DNA of 64,000 nucleotides, from positions 1-64,000 of the forward strand of contig JAIMFC010000007.1 of assembly GCA_019794795.1 (NCBI GenBank), in the 5' to 3' direction. The DNA is from Streptococcus gallolyticus. GTDB lineage: Bacteria > Bacillota > Bacilli > Lactobacillales > Streptococcaceae. Positions 29,977-39,327 of the stretch are shown piece after piece (position 1 is the first letter of the stretch; the number at the start of each line of letters is the position of its first letter). The position numbers and the translations under genes are program-made. The notes beneath the pieces are model-generated. The model was not told the DNA's origin and did no database searches. It saw only the letters and a program-made list of their open reading frames with translations.

Positions 29977-30008
29977 AAAAAAGCGACTGAAATTATATTT
30001 CAATCGCT
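29977..30008 (-). terminator. Terminator/attenuator upstream of the transfer operon
   Basis: A 12-bp stem (29982-29993 with 29997-30008, one G-T pair) and a 3-base loop are followed on the minus strand by six T. It lies between a short leader ORF and the first transfer gene, with only 32 bases to the SSB start. Transcripts entering the T4SS operon from upstream must pass it. Confidence 0.8.
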
Positions 30009-30022
30009 AAATGTCTTATATA

Positions 30023-30058
30023 TTAAATTGTTTTAGTGGGACTTCTTATCCTTACCAT
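30023..30058 (-). CDS. Putative leader peptide MVRIRSPTKTI ahead of the transfer operon
   Basis: An 11-codon ORF with a strong ribosome site (GAGGAGG, 5 bases before the ATG). Its stop codon lies 14 bases before the first arm of the terminator at 29,977-30,008, the geometry of ribosome-dependent attenuation. No regulatory residue run is obvious; the peptide is basic. Not verified by homology. Confidence 0.6.
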   Translation of the reverse strand: MVRIRSPTKTI

Positions 30059-30074
30059 TTTAACCTCCTCGTAT

Positions 30075-30097
30075 ATTATAGTTGTAGTAATAAATAC
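30075..30097 (-). promoter_or_regulatory. -10-like box and small inverted repeat upstream of the leader peptide
   Basis: A TATAAT hexamer (30075-30080, minus strand) and an inverted repeat GTAGTA/TACTAC (30084-30100 region) precede the leader ORF. The start point predicted from this -10 would fall inside the leader's Shine-Dalgarno, and no good -35 is visible, so it may instead be part of an operator, with the true promoter further upstream or disrupted by the IS110 insertion. Confidence 0.3.
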
Positions 30098-30142
30098 TAC
30101 ATTCTGTTCTCAATCCCACTTTCTTATGGGATAATAATTGTA

Positions 30143-30331
30143 TAGATAGAGGTCGTAGTTAACCTCCTTGAAGCTAGTCTTCCTAAATTAGGGTTACGCC
30201 TCTTCTTTACGTCTTTATCAGTATGAGCTGGATAGCACATTTCGTTGCTGTATGTCTAACGAGGTTTGATTGGCGTAAAGTTCTTGAGGGTTCTTTCTCT
30301 ATCTAAATTTATATTAAAGCTAGGTGATTTT
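30143..30331 (+). ncRNA. Candidate bridge RNA region of the IS110 element
   Basis: The non-coding stretch upstream of the transposase holds several possible stem-loops, for example GAGGT/ACCTC around 30,150-30,168 and ATAGCA/TGCTGT around a CATTTCGT loop near 30,232-30,251. In IS110-group elements a bridge RNA that pairs with target and donor DNA is encoded in the left non-coding end (known for IS621). Boundaries and loops are not determined here. Confidence 0.4.
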
Positions 30332-31507
30332 ATGTTTTACATTGGTGTTGATATTGCAAAATCTAACCACGAAGCCTCAATAATTGATTCTGATGGGAAA
30401 CTTGTTTCTGAGTCTTTTTCTTTTTCTAATTCTATTAGAGGTTTAGAGAAGTTTCAGAAATTTATTTCCTCTTTTTCGATTGATTCTAACAATTGTATTA
30501 TTGGTATGGAAGCTACAGGGCATTATTGGCTTTCTCTTTATTCTTTCTTGATTGATTTAGGTTTTTCTTGTATTGTTATTAATCCTATTCAGTCTGATGC
30601 TTTTAGAAAGATGTATATTAGACAGACTAAGAATGATTCTGTTGATTCTTTTGTTATTGCTCAAATTCTTAGGTTTGGAGAGTTTTCTGTTTCTCATTTT
30701 TCTGATGAGGATACTTTTGCTCTTAGAAATCTTTCTAGGTTCAGGTTTGCTCTTGTTGATGAAGCTTCTGATTGGAAGAGAAAGCTTGTTGCTATTTTAG
30801 ATCAGGTTTTTCCTGAGTATTCTTCGCTTTTTTCTAATATTTATGGTGTAGCTTCTAGAGAGCTTTTGAGTAAGTATCCATTACCTGAGGATATGATTTC
30901 TATTCCTGCTGATGAGCTTGCTAAGATGTTGTCTAAGTGTAGTAAGGGCCACTTTGGTATTGATAAGGCTAAAGAAATTCAAGAGAAGGCTTCTAATTCT
31001 TTTGGTGTTAAGTTTGCTTTGAAGTCTTTTTCTTTTCAAATTAAACAGATTATTGCTCAAATTTCTTTTCTTGAAGATCAGATTCTTGAGCTTGAAGATG
31101 AAATTTCTTCTATGATTAATTCTTTATGCCCTGTTATTACTTCTATCACCGGTATTGGTGATGTCTTAGGTGCTGCTATTTTCTCAGAAATCGGTGATAT
31201 TTCTCGTTTTGAGAGAGCTAATCAGTTGGTTGCTTATGCTGGTTTAGATGTTGCTGTTAAGCAATCTGGTAATTTTAATGCTACCGACACTAAAATTTCT
31301 AAGCGTGGTTCTCCTTATCTTAGACGTGCTATTTGGCTTGCTGCTAGTGTTGCTGCTTTTAAGGATCCTGCTTTGTCTGTGTATTATCAAAAACTTAGAC
31401 AAAGGGGTAAGGCTCATGGTACAGCTATTGGTGCTGTTGCCAGAAAACTTACTAACATAATTTTTGCTGTTTTGAGAGATAACAAAGCTTACATACCTAA
31501 TATTTAG
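30332..31507 (+). CDS. IS110-family transposase (DEDD recombinase)
   Basis: 391 residues from the ATG at 30332 (AGGTG upstream); a longer frame from 30266 is unsupported. The RuvC-like DEDD residues are visible: D7 in GVDIAK, E60 in GMEATGHYW, and D102/D105 in KNDSVDSF. The C-terminal Tnp_2/Transposase_20 region contains ITGIGDVLGAAIFSEIG and SKRGSPYLRRAIW, with the conserved Ser. The coding frame is complete and appears intact, so the element may be active. Confidence 0.93.
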   Translation: MFYIGVDIAKSNHEASIIDSDGKLVSESFSFSNSIRGLEKFQKFISSFSIDSNNCIIGMEATGHYWLSLYSFLIDLGFSCIVINPIQSDAFRKMYIRQTKNDSVDSFVIAQILRFGEFSVSHFSDEDTFALRNLSRFRFALVDEASDWKRKLVAILDQVFPEYSSLFSNIYGVASRELLSKYPLPEDMISIPADELAKMLSKCSKGHFGIDKAKEIQEKASNSFGVKFALKSFSFQIKQIIAQISFLEDQILELEDEISSMINSLCPVITSITGIGDVLGAAIFSEIGDISRFERANQLVAYAGLDVAVKQSGNFNATDTKISKRGSPYLRRAIWLAASVAAFKDPALSVYYQKLRQRGKAHGTAIGAVARKLTNIIFAVLRDNKAYIPNI

Positions 31508-31534
31508 TTGTTATTTTACTGTTATTAATTTTTC

Positions 31535-31553
31535 TAAGCCTAAACCTTAGGCT
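31535..31553 (+). terminator. Hairpin downstream of the IS110 transposase
   Basis: AAGCCTAA (31535-31542) and TTAGGCTT (31546-31553) form a perfect 8-bp stem with a 3-base loop. The trailing sequence ATTTGA is a poor T-tract, so it may be a structural feature of the IS right end rather than a true terminator. Confidence 0.4.
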
Positions 31554-31633
31554 TATTTGACGTGCCATAAATTACAAGATTAATTATTTTTTATTTTCTC
31601 TTGACATTTGATAGCTGGTCTAATTTTGAGTAT

Positions 31634-31670
31634 AAAAAAAGGCGATAGAGTTTTTAATTTCTATCGTCCC
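31634..31670 (-). terminator. Terminator of the orphan gene at 31,693
   Basis: GGCGATAGA and TCTATCGTC pair (one G-T) around an AT-rich loop; seven T follow on the minus strand. It lies 23 bases after the orphan gene's stop and separates it from the IS110 element. Confidence 0.8.
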
Positions 31671-31692
31671 ATTATATAAAACTATTTTTCTT

Positions 31693-33009
31693 TTATTCTT
31701 CTTCATAACTGTTCATAATTTCTCTCCAATTATCAAACAAAACTTTTCTATCTTCAAATTTCATTTCAAAAATTTCAGGAACATCTGATCCTATAACTTT
31801 TACCGGTCCTATAGATGTCATAATATAACCTGGATCACCCTCTACTTCTATCAAGTTAAAACTACTGCCACACCCTTTGCAGTATATCTCAGCTAAGTCA
31901 TGAGGTGGTTCCCATTTCTTTACTACACCACACATACACTGTAACTCAATAATTTCATCCGAATCTTTTAAACCTTCTTTAATGAAAAAATAATAGGAGT
32001 TATTTCTGGTCTGTAGGAAATGATTTACCTCTGTTATATAATCGTTTATCTGTTTAGATAATCGAGTAGCGTATTCACGCTTATAAACTTTATTTACCAT
32101 AAAAGAGATTGATTTAAGATATATCGCTGATATAAATCTCATCATAGTCGATAAGATTTCATACTTTAATTCATTAAAATTTTCAGTGCTTAATAAATAT
32201 GGTCCAATATCACTACCAAAAATAATATCTGAACTGTCTAAGCTAGTGAATAAAGTTGATGTATATCCAATATGTGTGAATTCAGATGAAAATCTAAATA
32301 AATTTTTCAATTCTTCTTTTAAAGCTTCTTGATTATCTAAATTTAACTCAGTAAAAATATAATCAATTTTGTCACCAAAATTCTTCTTTGTACATTTTGT
32401 GATATCTGACTCAACCCCTCTTACACGTTGATTATAATTTAAATTATCAAATTCACTTAACGCATCTTCTATTTCTTGGTTAAATAAAGAATGCCTGATT
32501 GATTTAGTTGCATATAGTTCAAAGCTTTTTAAAGATGTAAGAACATGAAAATTTAGCTCTTTTGCATCTAATATTATTAGTTGATAAGCATCTGAAACCA
32601 TGCTGTCAAGTGTCTGTCTAGTTGTGGTTACTAAGTTACTGTAATCAATAAATCCTTTTCTTAATTTACCAACATTGTTACTATCTATCTTATCTATCTC
32701 ATCGCTCTCAAAAACAATTAAAAATTTTTTTAATATTTCGAAATCATTTTTCAATATCCTAGGAATAATTTTCTTAAAATATTGTTTTGAGCTTGTTACT
32801 TCATTAAACTCATCATTCACCATATCTGTTTCAATAATCAACTGTTCGATTTCTTTATTCAAAACATCTAGCTTAATTGTTAAATCATAAAACAATTGGT
32901 TTACGTAAACTATATTGTTAAATAACACCTCATAGTTATTTAGAGCGGCTGCGTTTTTCCTCTCAGAAAAATTAAGTGCCAAGCTTTTTAAAATATCTTT
33001 TTCATTCAT
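31693..33009 (-). CDS. Unrecognised 438-residue protein with C-terminal zinc-ribbon
   Basis: I do not recognise this protein. It is mainly helical, with a possible coiled coil in the first ~70 residues. Near the C-terminus, CMCG and YCKGCGSSF give a four-cysteine zinc-ribbon-like arrangement, followed by a short beta-rich end (GYIMTSIGPVKVIGSDVP). No signal peptide or membrane helix is visible. It lies between virD4 and the IS110 element, has its own terminator, and is not part of the usual ICE backbone order that I recall, so it may be cargo. A defence or host-interaction role is possible but unsupported. Confidence 0.7.
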   Translation of the reverse strand: MNEKDILKSLALNFSERKNAAALNNYEVLFNNIVYVNQLFYDLTIKLDVLNKEIEQLIIETDMVNDEFNEVTSSKQYFKKIIPRILKNDFEILKKFLIVFESDEIDKIDSNNVGKLRKGFIDYSNLVTTTRQTLDSMVSDAYQLIILDAKELNFHVLTSLKSFELYATKSIRHSLFNQEIEDALSEFDNLNYNQRVRGVESDITKCTKKNFGDKIDYIFTELNLDNQEALKEELKNLFRFSSEFTHIGYTSTLFTSLDSSDIIFGSDIGPYLLSTENFNELKYEILSTMMRFISAIYLKSISFMVNKVYKREYATRLSKQINDYITEVNHFLQTRNNSYYFFIKEGLKDSDEIIELQCMCGVVKKWEPPHDLAEIYCKGCGSSFNLIEVEGDPGYIMTSIGPVKVIGSDVPEIFEMKFEDRKVLFDNWREIMNSYEEE

Positions 33010-33063
33010 TATCTACAACCTCTTTCTTAACAATAATTATATAATGTATTAATCTAATTTAAA

Positions 33064-34854
33064 CTAAATTCTTATAATGAAAGTATTTGACTTCAAACTA
33101 GGCTTATCTCTCCTCTTCATATATATCTCAATATCAAAAGTATTTCTCTTGTCATAGTCTTCCAGTAACTTATAGTTCTTGTGCTTTGTAATGTCATACT
33201 TCTCAGATAGAAAAGGTCTCACTCCTCTTAGTTGGTATATACACTTACCACCATCCATTACAGTTATTTCATCTTGGCTCATAAGTTCCTTGCCAGTCTT
33301 TTGGTAATTTAGTCCAAAAGATTTTTGATTTGATCTTGTTTCAGATGTGTTATATAGGTCTATGGTTTCTTTTCCTAAGGTTTCAGATAATTCTTTTACT
33401 GTTGTTTTTTCTTTTCCTCCTAAAAAGAGTGTAGAGTCGCAGTTTCCAACTATTGTATCTGCATGGTCTTTATAGATTGCTTTTAATTGAGATTGTGCTT
33501 GCAGTATTATACTTGCTGATATTTCTCTTGAACGAATTGTTGCAATCAATTTTTCAAATTTAGGAATCGAACCGATATTTGCAAACTCATCCAGTAGACA
33601 TCTTACATGAACTGGAAGCCTTCCACCATACACATCATCTGCCTTATCACATAGTAGATTAAATAATTGAGAATACATTATTGAAACTACAAAGTTAAAG
33701 GTATCATCAGTATCTGATATTATTACAAATAAAGCAGTTTTTCTATCTCCAATTTTATCAAGCTCTAGTTCATCTTCGCTCATTAGTTCTCTAAGCTCTC
33801 TTATATCAAAAGGTGCAAGTCTAGCTCCACAAGAAATTAGAATTGACTTGGCAGTTTTTCCTGCTGCCAGCTTATATTTCTTATATTGCTTAACTGCAAA
33901 ATGACTTGGATCTTTCTTTTCAAGAGCTTCAAAGAGCCTATCAATTGGGTTCATATAGGTTTCGTCATCTTCTCTGACTTCACTTGCGTCAATCATATCT
34001 AAAAGTGTCTTAAAATTCTTTTCTTCTTCTGGTGCTTCATAATAGATATAACCGATGAGGGCAGTGTAATATAACTTTTCAGCCTTTACCCAAAAATCTT
34101 CTCCTGCCTTTTCTCCATCTCCCTTAGTATTAGCAATTATGGTTTGAACAAGCTTTAAAATATCTTTTTCACTTCTCAAATATGCAAATGGATTGTATTT
34201 CATAGATTTTTTAAAGTTTATTGTGTTTAATATCTTTATGTCATATCCATTTTCATAAAGCATTTTTCCACACTCTAACACAAGTGTCCCCTTAGGGTCT
34301 GTTACTACATAGGAAGAATGCATTTGCATTAGATTTGGCTTTACATAAAATCTTGTTTTACCTGATCCAGAACCACCTATTACTAATACATTTTTATTTC
34401 TAGCATATTTAGGATTTTTAGGTCTTGAGTTCATTGTAAGTCTTTCAGTATTAGTTATAAGAACATTATTTTCAAACTTCGGATCAATATATGGAGCAAT
34501 GTCCTTACTTTCTCCCCATCTTGCAGATCCATATTCCTTGCCTTGCCTATATTTCTTTTTATTTTTACCTTTACTATAAACAATTATCTTAACAAGAGCA
34601 GCAACTGAAATACCTACTAACAAATCCCTTGGATTAAGGCTTGGTATATAAGATAAAGTTCCTATATCAGAAATTCCCACCATTATTCTATCAATAATAT
34701 CTCCTCCTACATAAGAATTGATGTGCTTAGAAAAGATATTTCCAATGTAGAAGAATGATAAGTAAGGAATGTTTGATAATATAAATTTCTTAGGGTTGTC
34801 TATTTTAATTAAGTTTTTAATATCAGAAAGAATGGCTTCTAATATCTTATTCAT
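33064..34854 (-). CDS. virD4: VirD4/TraG-type coupling protein
   Basis: A ~596-residue T4SS coupling ATPase. Two N-terminal hydrophobic segments precede Walker A GGSGSGKT (~residue 165) and a Walker B-type LDEFANIG (~418). It recruits the relaxosome to the channel. The start is the ATG at 34854, overlapping the stop of the antirepressor gene (ATGAATAA) with GAAGG 8 bases upstream; a GTG at 34869 is less likely. Gene order with PcfB/DUF3801 upstream matches Tn1549-like elements. Confidence 0.92.
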   Translation of the reverse strand: MNKILEAILSDIKNLIKIDNPKKFILSNIPYLSFFYIGNIFSKHINSYVGGDIIDRIMVGISDIGTLSYIPSLNPRDLLVGISVAALVKIIVYSKGKNKKKYRQGKEYGSARWGESKDIAPYIDPKFENNVLITNTERLTMNSRPKNPKYARNKNVLVIGGSGSGKTRFYVKPNLMQMHSSYVVTDPKGTLVLECGKMLYENGYDIKILNTINFKKSMKYNPFAYLRSEKDILKLVQTIIANTKGDGEKAGEDFWVKAEKLYYTALIGYIYYEAPEEEKNFKTLLDMIDASEVREDDETYMNPIDRLFEALEKKDPSHFAVKQYKKYKLAAGKTAKSILISCGARLAPFDIRELRELMSEDELELDKIGDRKTALFVIISDTDDTFNFVVSIMYSQLFNLLCDKADDVYGGRLPVHVRCLLDEFANIGSIPKFEKLIATIRSREISASIILQAQSQLKAIYKDHADTIVGNCDSTLFLGGKEKTTVKELSETLGKETIDLYNTSETRSNQKSFGLNYQKTGKELMSQDEITVMDGGKCIYQLRGVRPFLSEKYDITKHKNYKLLEDYDKRNTFDIEIYMKRRDKPSLKSNTFIIRI

Positions 34855-35581
34855 CGTAGAAACCTTCACTATCTAATAAAATTAGTAGGTAGTGCCTTCC
34901 CTTTGGCGTTATAAATGTTTGTATTCCTACAAGTGTACCTAGTGGATCAACCCATTCCTTTACTTCAAAATATCCCTTGTTCTTATCTGCATAAGGTAAG
35001 AGTTTCTTTTTCTTATCTCTATAAATTAATCCCTTATCCATTAGAAAGTTTATAAACTGGTTTTGTGGTATTCCTAACTCCTTGGCAGTATTTCTAAAGT
35101 TTGTAAGTAGGTTATAATCTACTAATTTGTCATAATAGTCTGCCTTTGGTCTTAATTCTTCAATCTCTTCTTCTCTTTCAGCAATAATTCTATTGGCTAC
35201 AAGAATTGCATCTGCAAGTAGCTCTTCGTTAGTTTTCTTTTCTTGCCCTACTATATATCCTCCATTTTTTCTAATGCTCGGTAAGACTTCTCTAGTTACC
35301 CAAGCTTTGAATATTTTTGCTTGTGGTAGTTTTGATGAGAGGATAAGTGAATACAATCCTGATTCGTTAATTATTGAAATATTCTGTATTCCTCCAGGGG
35401 TGTTCCATTTCGTTACACCCTTATCTTCTTCATCTACATGGTCATAAGCAGCTTTTCTTGGATTAACATATCCCAACATAGTTGCTACTTCATTTGCTAT
35501 AAAGAAAAACTCACCGTCTTTTTCTATAACAGTGAGTTTCCCAAAATTCTTATTTTCAAATGTTTTTAAATTACTTATCAT
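34847..35581 (-). CDS. Phage-type antirepressor (BRO N-terminal and KilAC domains)
   Basis: The 244-residue protein begins with a BRO-N domain (FFFIANEVATMLGYVNPRKA, later GLYSLILSSKLPQAK and TREVLPSIRKNGGYI) and ends with a KilAC/ANT domain from about residue 150 (NTAKELGIPQNQFINFL). Such proteins antagonise phage repressors. Here it lies inside the mobilization operon, overlapping both the PcfB gene (ATGA) and virD4, so it is translated together with the coupling protein. It may be a relief-of-repression factor for ICE transfer. Confidence 0.88.
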   Translation of the reverse strand: MISNLKTFENKNFGKLTVIEKDGEFFFIANEVATMLGYVNPRKAAYDHVDEEDKGVTKWNTPGGIQNISIINESGLYSLILSSKLPQAKIFKAWVTREVLPSIRKNGGYIVGQEKKTNEELLADAILVANRIIAEREEEIEELRPKADYYDKLVDYNLLTNFRNTAKELGIPQNQFINFLMDKGLIYRDKKKKLLPYADKNKGYFEVKEWVDPLGTLVGIQTFITPKGRHYLLILLDSEGFYDE

Positions 35582-36063
35582 AAGCTTTGCTCCTTATGTT
35601 TATTTTTAACTTTATCTTTACTAATGGTATCCTTCGCCATATCTTTAAACTTATTTATAGTCTTCGTTATTGAATCTTTTCTATCGGTCTTTCTTTCAGA
35701 AACCTTAACTGCTTTTTTAAAGGCATGTTCCATTACCTTTATATCCTTAGATTGAAAAAACACAGAGTGGTTACCAGTTTCCTTATCTTTCATAACAGAA
35801 AACTTCACTCCGTGTTTATTTAAAATTTTCTTTAATTCTTTTAACTCAGGATCCTTTAGATTAATTTCTTCTAACTGTCCCTTTTTAACCATATCTTTTA
35901 GTTTTACTTCTTCTCCATTATTTTTTATTACATTTTTCAAGCCTCCTTGTTCCTCTATTTGCTTGTGAACTTTCTTTAAGGCATCAAGAATTGCTTTACT
36001 TGTTGCTTTTGCAAGTCTTACTTCAAGATTAAGACTTGACCTAGATACTTCTTCATTAATCAT
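35578..36063 (-). CDS. PcfB/DUF3801-family mobilization protein
   Basis: The 161-residue, highly basic protein has the DUF3801 layout: N-terminal helix (EVRLAKATSKAILDALKKV), then a middle domain with LNKHGVKFSVMKDKETGNHSVFF, and a Lys-rich tail. PcfB of pCF10 is a relaxosome/coupling protein adaptor and, as here, is encoded just upstream of the VirD4 gene. It overlaps the DnaC-like gene by 8 bases. Confidence 0.82.
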   Translation of the reverse strand: MINEEVSRSSLNLEVRLAKATSKAILDALKKVHKQIEEQGGLKNVIKNNGEEVKLKDMVKKGQLEEINLKDPELKELKKILNKHGVKFSVMKDKETGNHSVFFQSKDIKVMEHAFKKAVKVSERKTDRKDSITKTINKFKDMAKDTISKDKVKNKHKEQSL

Positions 36064-36883
36064 CTATTCCACCTCCATATAAAAGTAACTCTTTGTATTT
36101 TCTTAACTTCTCTTGATGGATTTTTCTTCTAAAATCTTCTCCCGTAACTTTAACTGGTATTGTCATTTCAAGTATTCTTGAATATATCCTCTGATACTCA
36201 AGGTCAATATTAGGATTTTGAATAATTTCCAATGATAAGTTTGTAGTAAAAATTGTCGGCCTACCCTTTAAGTATCTTGAGTTTATAATGTTATATACCT
36301 GTTCTCTTGCATAAGATGTATCCCTTTCAATTCCAAGGTCATCTAAGATTAACAATGGAATATTAGATAGGTTATCTATAATTTCGTTTGAATCTAGCCT
36401 AAATGCAGATTTTTGTATTTGATTTATAACCTGGGATAAATTCATGATTTTAACTCTAACTTGTTTTCTTTCAATTAATTCATTTGCAATTGAACAAGCA
36501 AGATAAGTTTTTCCACTACCAACATCTCCATAAAATAAAAGTCCAACATTGTCTTCTTTCATTTGTTCAAAGCTTTTGGCATAATTATAGGCAACCTTAT
36601 AGGCTTGACCTTTTTCATTTAAGAATTTCTCAAAAGTATACTGGTGTTGGATTGGCGATGAGAAGCAATCTCTTTTCAATAACGATATTTTCATAAGTCT
36701 TTCTCTTTCTTCATTTTCCTTATCTCTTTTTATTTCACACTTACATTTAATTCTAGGAATAAACTTTGTAAATCCAAGGTCAACTAATTCTCCATCTACT
36801 CTTTTACCACAGACCTTGCAATAAATATGTCCATTTCTTTCAATATCATTTTCTCTTAATACAAAATCTTTTAAGTTCTTCAT
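36056..36883 (-). CDS. DnaC/IstB-like replicative helicase loader
   Basis: The 275-residue protein has an N-terminal four-cysteine zinc site (CKVCG and CKCE at ~22-52), then an AAA+ ATPase with Walker A GDVGSGKT (~120-127), Walker B LLILDDLG and a sensor region IFTTNLS. It would load the replicative helicase at the ICE origin. It overlaps the RepA-type initiator by 4 bases, indicating co-translation. Confidence 0.88.
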   Translation of the reverse strand: MKNLKDFVLRENDIERNGHIYCKVCGKRVDGELVDLGFTKFIPRIKCKCEIKRDKENEERERLMKISLLKRDCFSSPIQHQYTFEKFLNEKGQAYKVAYNYAKSFEQMKEDNVGLLFYGDVGSGKTYLACSIANELIERKQVRVKIMNLSQVINQIQKSAFRLDSNEIIDNLSNIPLLILDDLGIERDTSYAREQVYNIINSRYLKGRPTIFTTNLSLEIIQNPNIDLEYQRIYSRILEMTIPVKVTGEDFRRKIHQEKLRKYKELLLYGGGIDD

Positions 36884-37653
36884 AAACTCTCTCCTATATC
36901 GTAATTCATTTTTCTTGTTGAATTGTCATTAATGTTTTTTGCCTGATCATTAAGATACCAATTAATTATCGTTGCCTTGTGGTCTTGATATTCTCTGTTA
37001 TTTGCTTTCATATATGACGACAACCTATCAATGTATTCATTAATTCTAATTCCTAACTCATTTGTTAAGTCCTTGTATTCTTCATCAGTCAAAAATATAT
37101 TTTTATATATTCCATAAGGCTTTTGTCCCTTACTAAAATCATTCTTTCTTAACTCATTATTACTAATATTGTTATAGTTACTTTCCGATTTTCGAAAATC
37201 TTGACTTTCGATATTCGAATCTCTTGAATTTCGATTATCGAATTTCTGGAATTTTGTTTTACGAACTTCTTGATTTTTTAATTCCATATTATTAAATATG
37301 CTCATAAAATCTTTAACATAAATTCTGTTAGGCTTTCCCAGTCCTTGTCTTTTCTTTTCAATTAGTCCTATCCCTGATTTAATATCAAGTTCAGCTATTA
37401 ATTTGTTTGCTTTTTCACTGGCACAATTAAATTGATCTTTTATACTTTCAATTGTGTAGTAAATAAAGACTTTTCCATCTTCATCTATCCAGCCATTTTT
37501 ATATGAAAGACCCATTCGATTAAGCATATATGAATACAAAACTTTTGCTTCAATAGAAATGCTCTCAAAAATTTCATCTTCCATTAATACCATAGGTAAC
37601 CTAATGAAGTTATACATCTCAGATTGCCTATTATAAAAATAATCAAAATTCAT
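36880..37653 (-). CDS. RepA-type replication initiator (RepA N-terminal domain)
   Basis: The 257-residue protein has the RepA_N winged-helix signature: FIRLPMVLMEDEIFESIS, AKVLYSYMLNRMGLSYKN and GKVFIYYTIESIKDQF, then a middle linker and a C-terminal helical part. A strong GGAGG site precedes the ATG. Initiators of this kind are used by Gram-positive plasmids and by ICEs for autonomous rolling or theta replication of the excised form. It is the first coding gene at this ICE end and lies directly after a leader peptide and terminator. Confidence 0.85.
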   Translation of the reverse strand: MNFDYFYNRQSEMYNFIRLPMVLMEDEIFESISIEAKVLYSYMLNRMGLSYKNGWIDEDGKVFIYYTIESIKDQFNCASEKANKLIAELDIKSGIGLIEKKRQGLGKPNRIYVKDFMSIFNNMELKNQEVRKTKFQKFDNRNSRDSNIESQDFRKSESNYNNISNNELRKNDFSKGQKPYGIYKNIFLTDEEYKDLTNELGIRINEYIDRLSSYMKANNREYQDHKATIINWYLNDQAKNINDNSTRKMNYDIGESL

Positions 37654-37675
37654 CCTTACCTCCTTTCTTTGAAAT

Positions 37676-37706
37676 AAAAAAAGAGCAGCCTTGTTTAAGC
37701 TACTCT
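37676..37706 (-). terminator. Terminator/attenuator upstream of the replication operon
   Basis: AGAGCAGC (37682-37689) and GCTACTCT (37699-37706) form an 8-bp stem with one G-U pair in the minus-strand RNA, followed by seven T. It ends 23 bases before the rep start, leaving no room for another promoter, so rep transcription must pass it. Confidence 0.75.
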
Positions 37707-37762
37707 TGTAGAAAGTATAAAATGGGTTTTATCTTATTATATTTTTCTTTGTGTCTCCTCAT
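37700..37762 (-). CDS. Putative leader peptide ahead of the rep operon
   Basis: A 20-codon ORF (MRRHKEKYNKIKPILYFLQE) whose TAG stop lies inside the first arm of the terminator at 37,676-37,706. A ribosome finishing it would cover that arm and favour readthrough. Its ATG overlaps the TGA of the frame that enters from rlmCD (ATGA), which could supply translation by coupling; there is no good Shine-Dalgarno of its own. Confidence 0.5.
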   Translation of the reverse strand: MRRHKEKYNKIKPILYFLQE

Positions 37763-37883
37763 ACCAGTTGCAAAACTACTCTTACGTCCATGTAGTTTTT
37801 TTGGTTCTTTTTGACGTATCCTTCTTCATCTTTATCGAAGACAAAATGCTTATAAAACTGCTTAAAATGCAGGATTTCTAATT
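37763..37883 (-). other. ICE right-end junction: orphan reading frame entering from the attachment site
   Basis: Between the rlmCD stop and the leader ORF there is an open frame ending GYVKKNQKNYMDVRVVLQLV at the TGA near 37,761. It stays open backwards through the rlmCD 3' end, in a different frame, to a TGA near 37,935, with no ATG. In the circular ICE this frame would continue from the element's other end, so it is likely the 3' part of a gene split by integration. Base composition drops sharply here. Confidence 0.5.
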
Positions 37884-39311
<1,428 letters not shown>

Positions 39312-39327
39312 TTAAGAGTGGTGTTGA

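Larger units (their letters stand above)
30130..31600 (+). mobile_element. IS110-family insertion sequence (ends approximate)
   Basis: An IS110-type transposase with ~200 bases of non-coding, structured DNA upstream and a short AT-rich region downstream. IS110 elements usually lack terminal inverted repeats and target duplications, so the borders given are estimates. It lies between the orphan gene at 31,693 and the transfer-operon leader, in opposite orientation to the ICE genes, and may have altered the upstream control region of the transfer operon. Confidence 0.6.

Noticed and set aside
30075-30080. TATAAT as the definite promoter of the transfer operon
   Set aside because: Transcription would begin within the leader's Shine-Dalgarno and no -35 is visible, so I list it only as a weak candidate.
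1-37880. Antibiotic-resistance cargo on the ICE
   Set aside because: No tet, erm, mef, aph or van-type gene is visible in this part of the element; the remainder lies outside the window.
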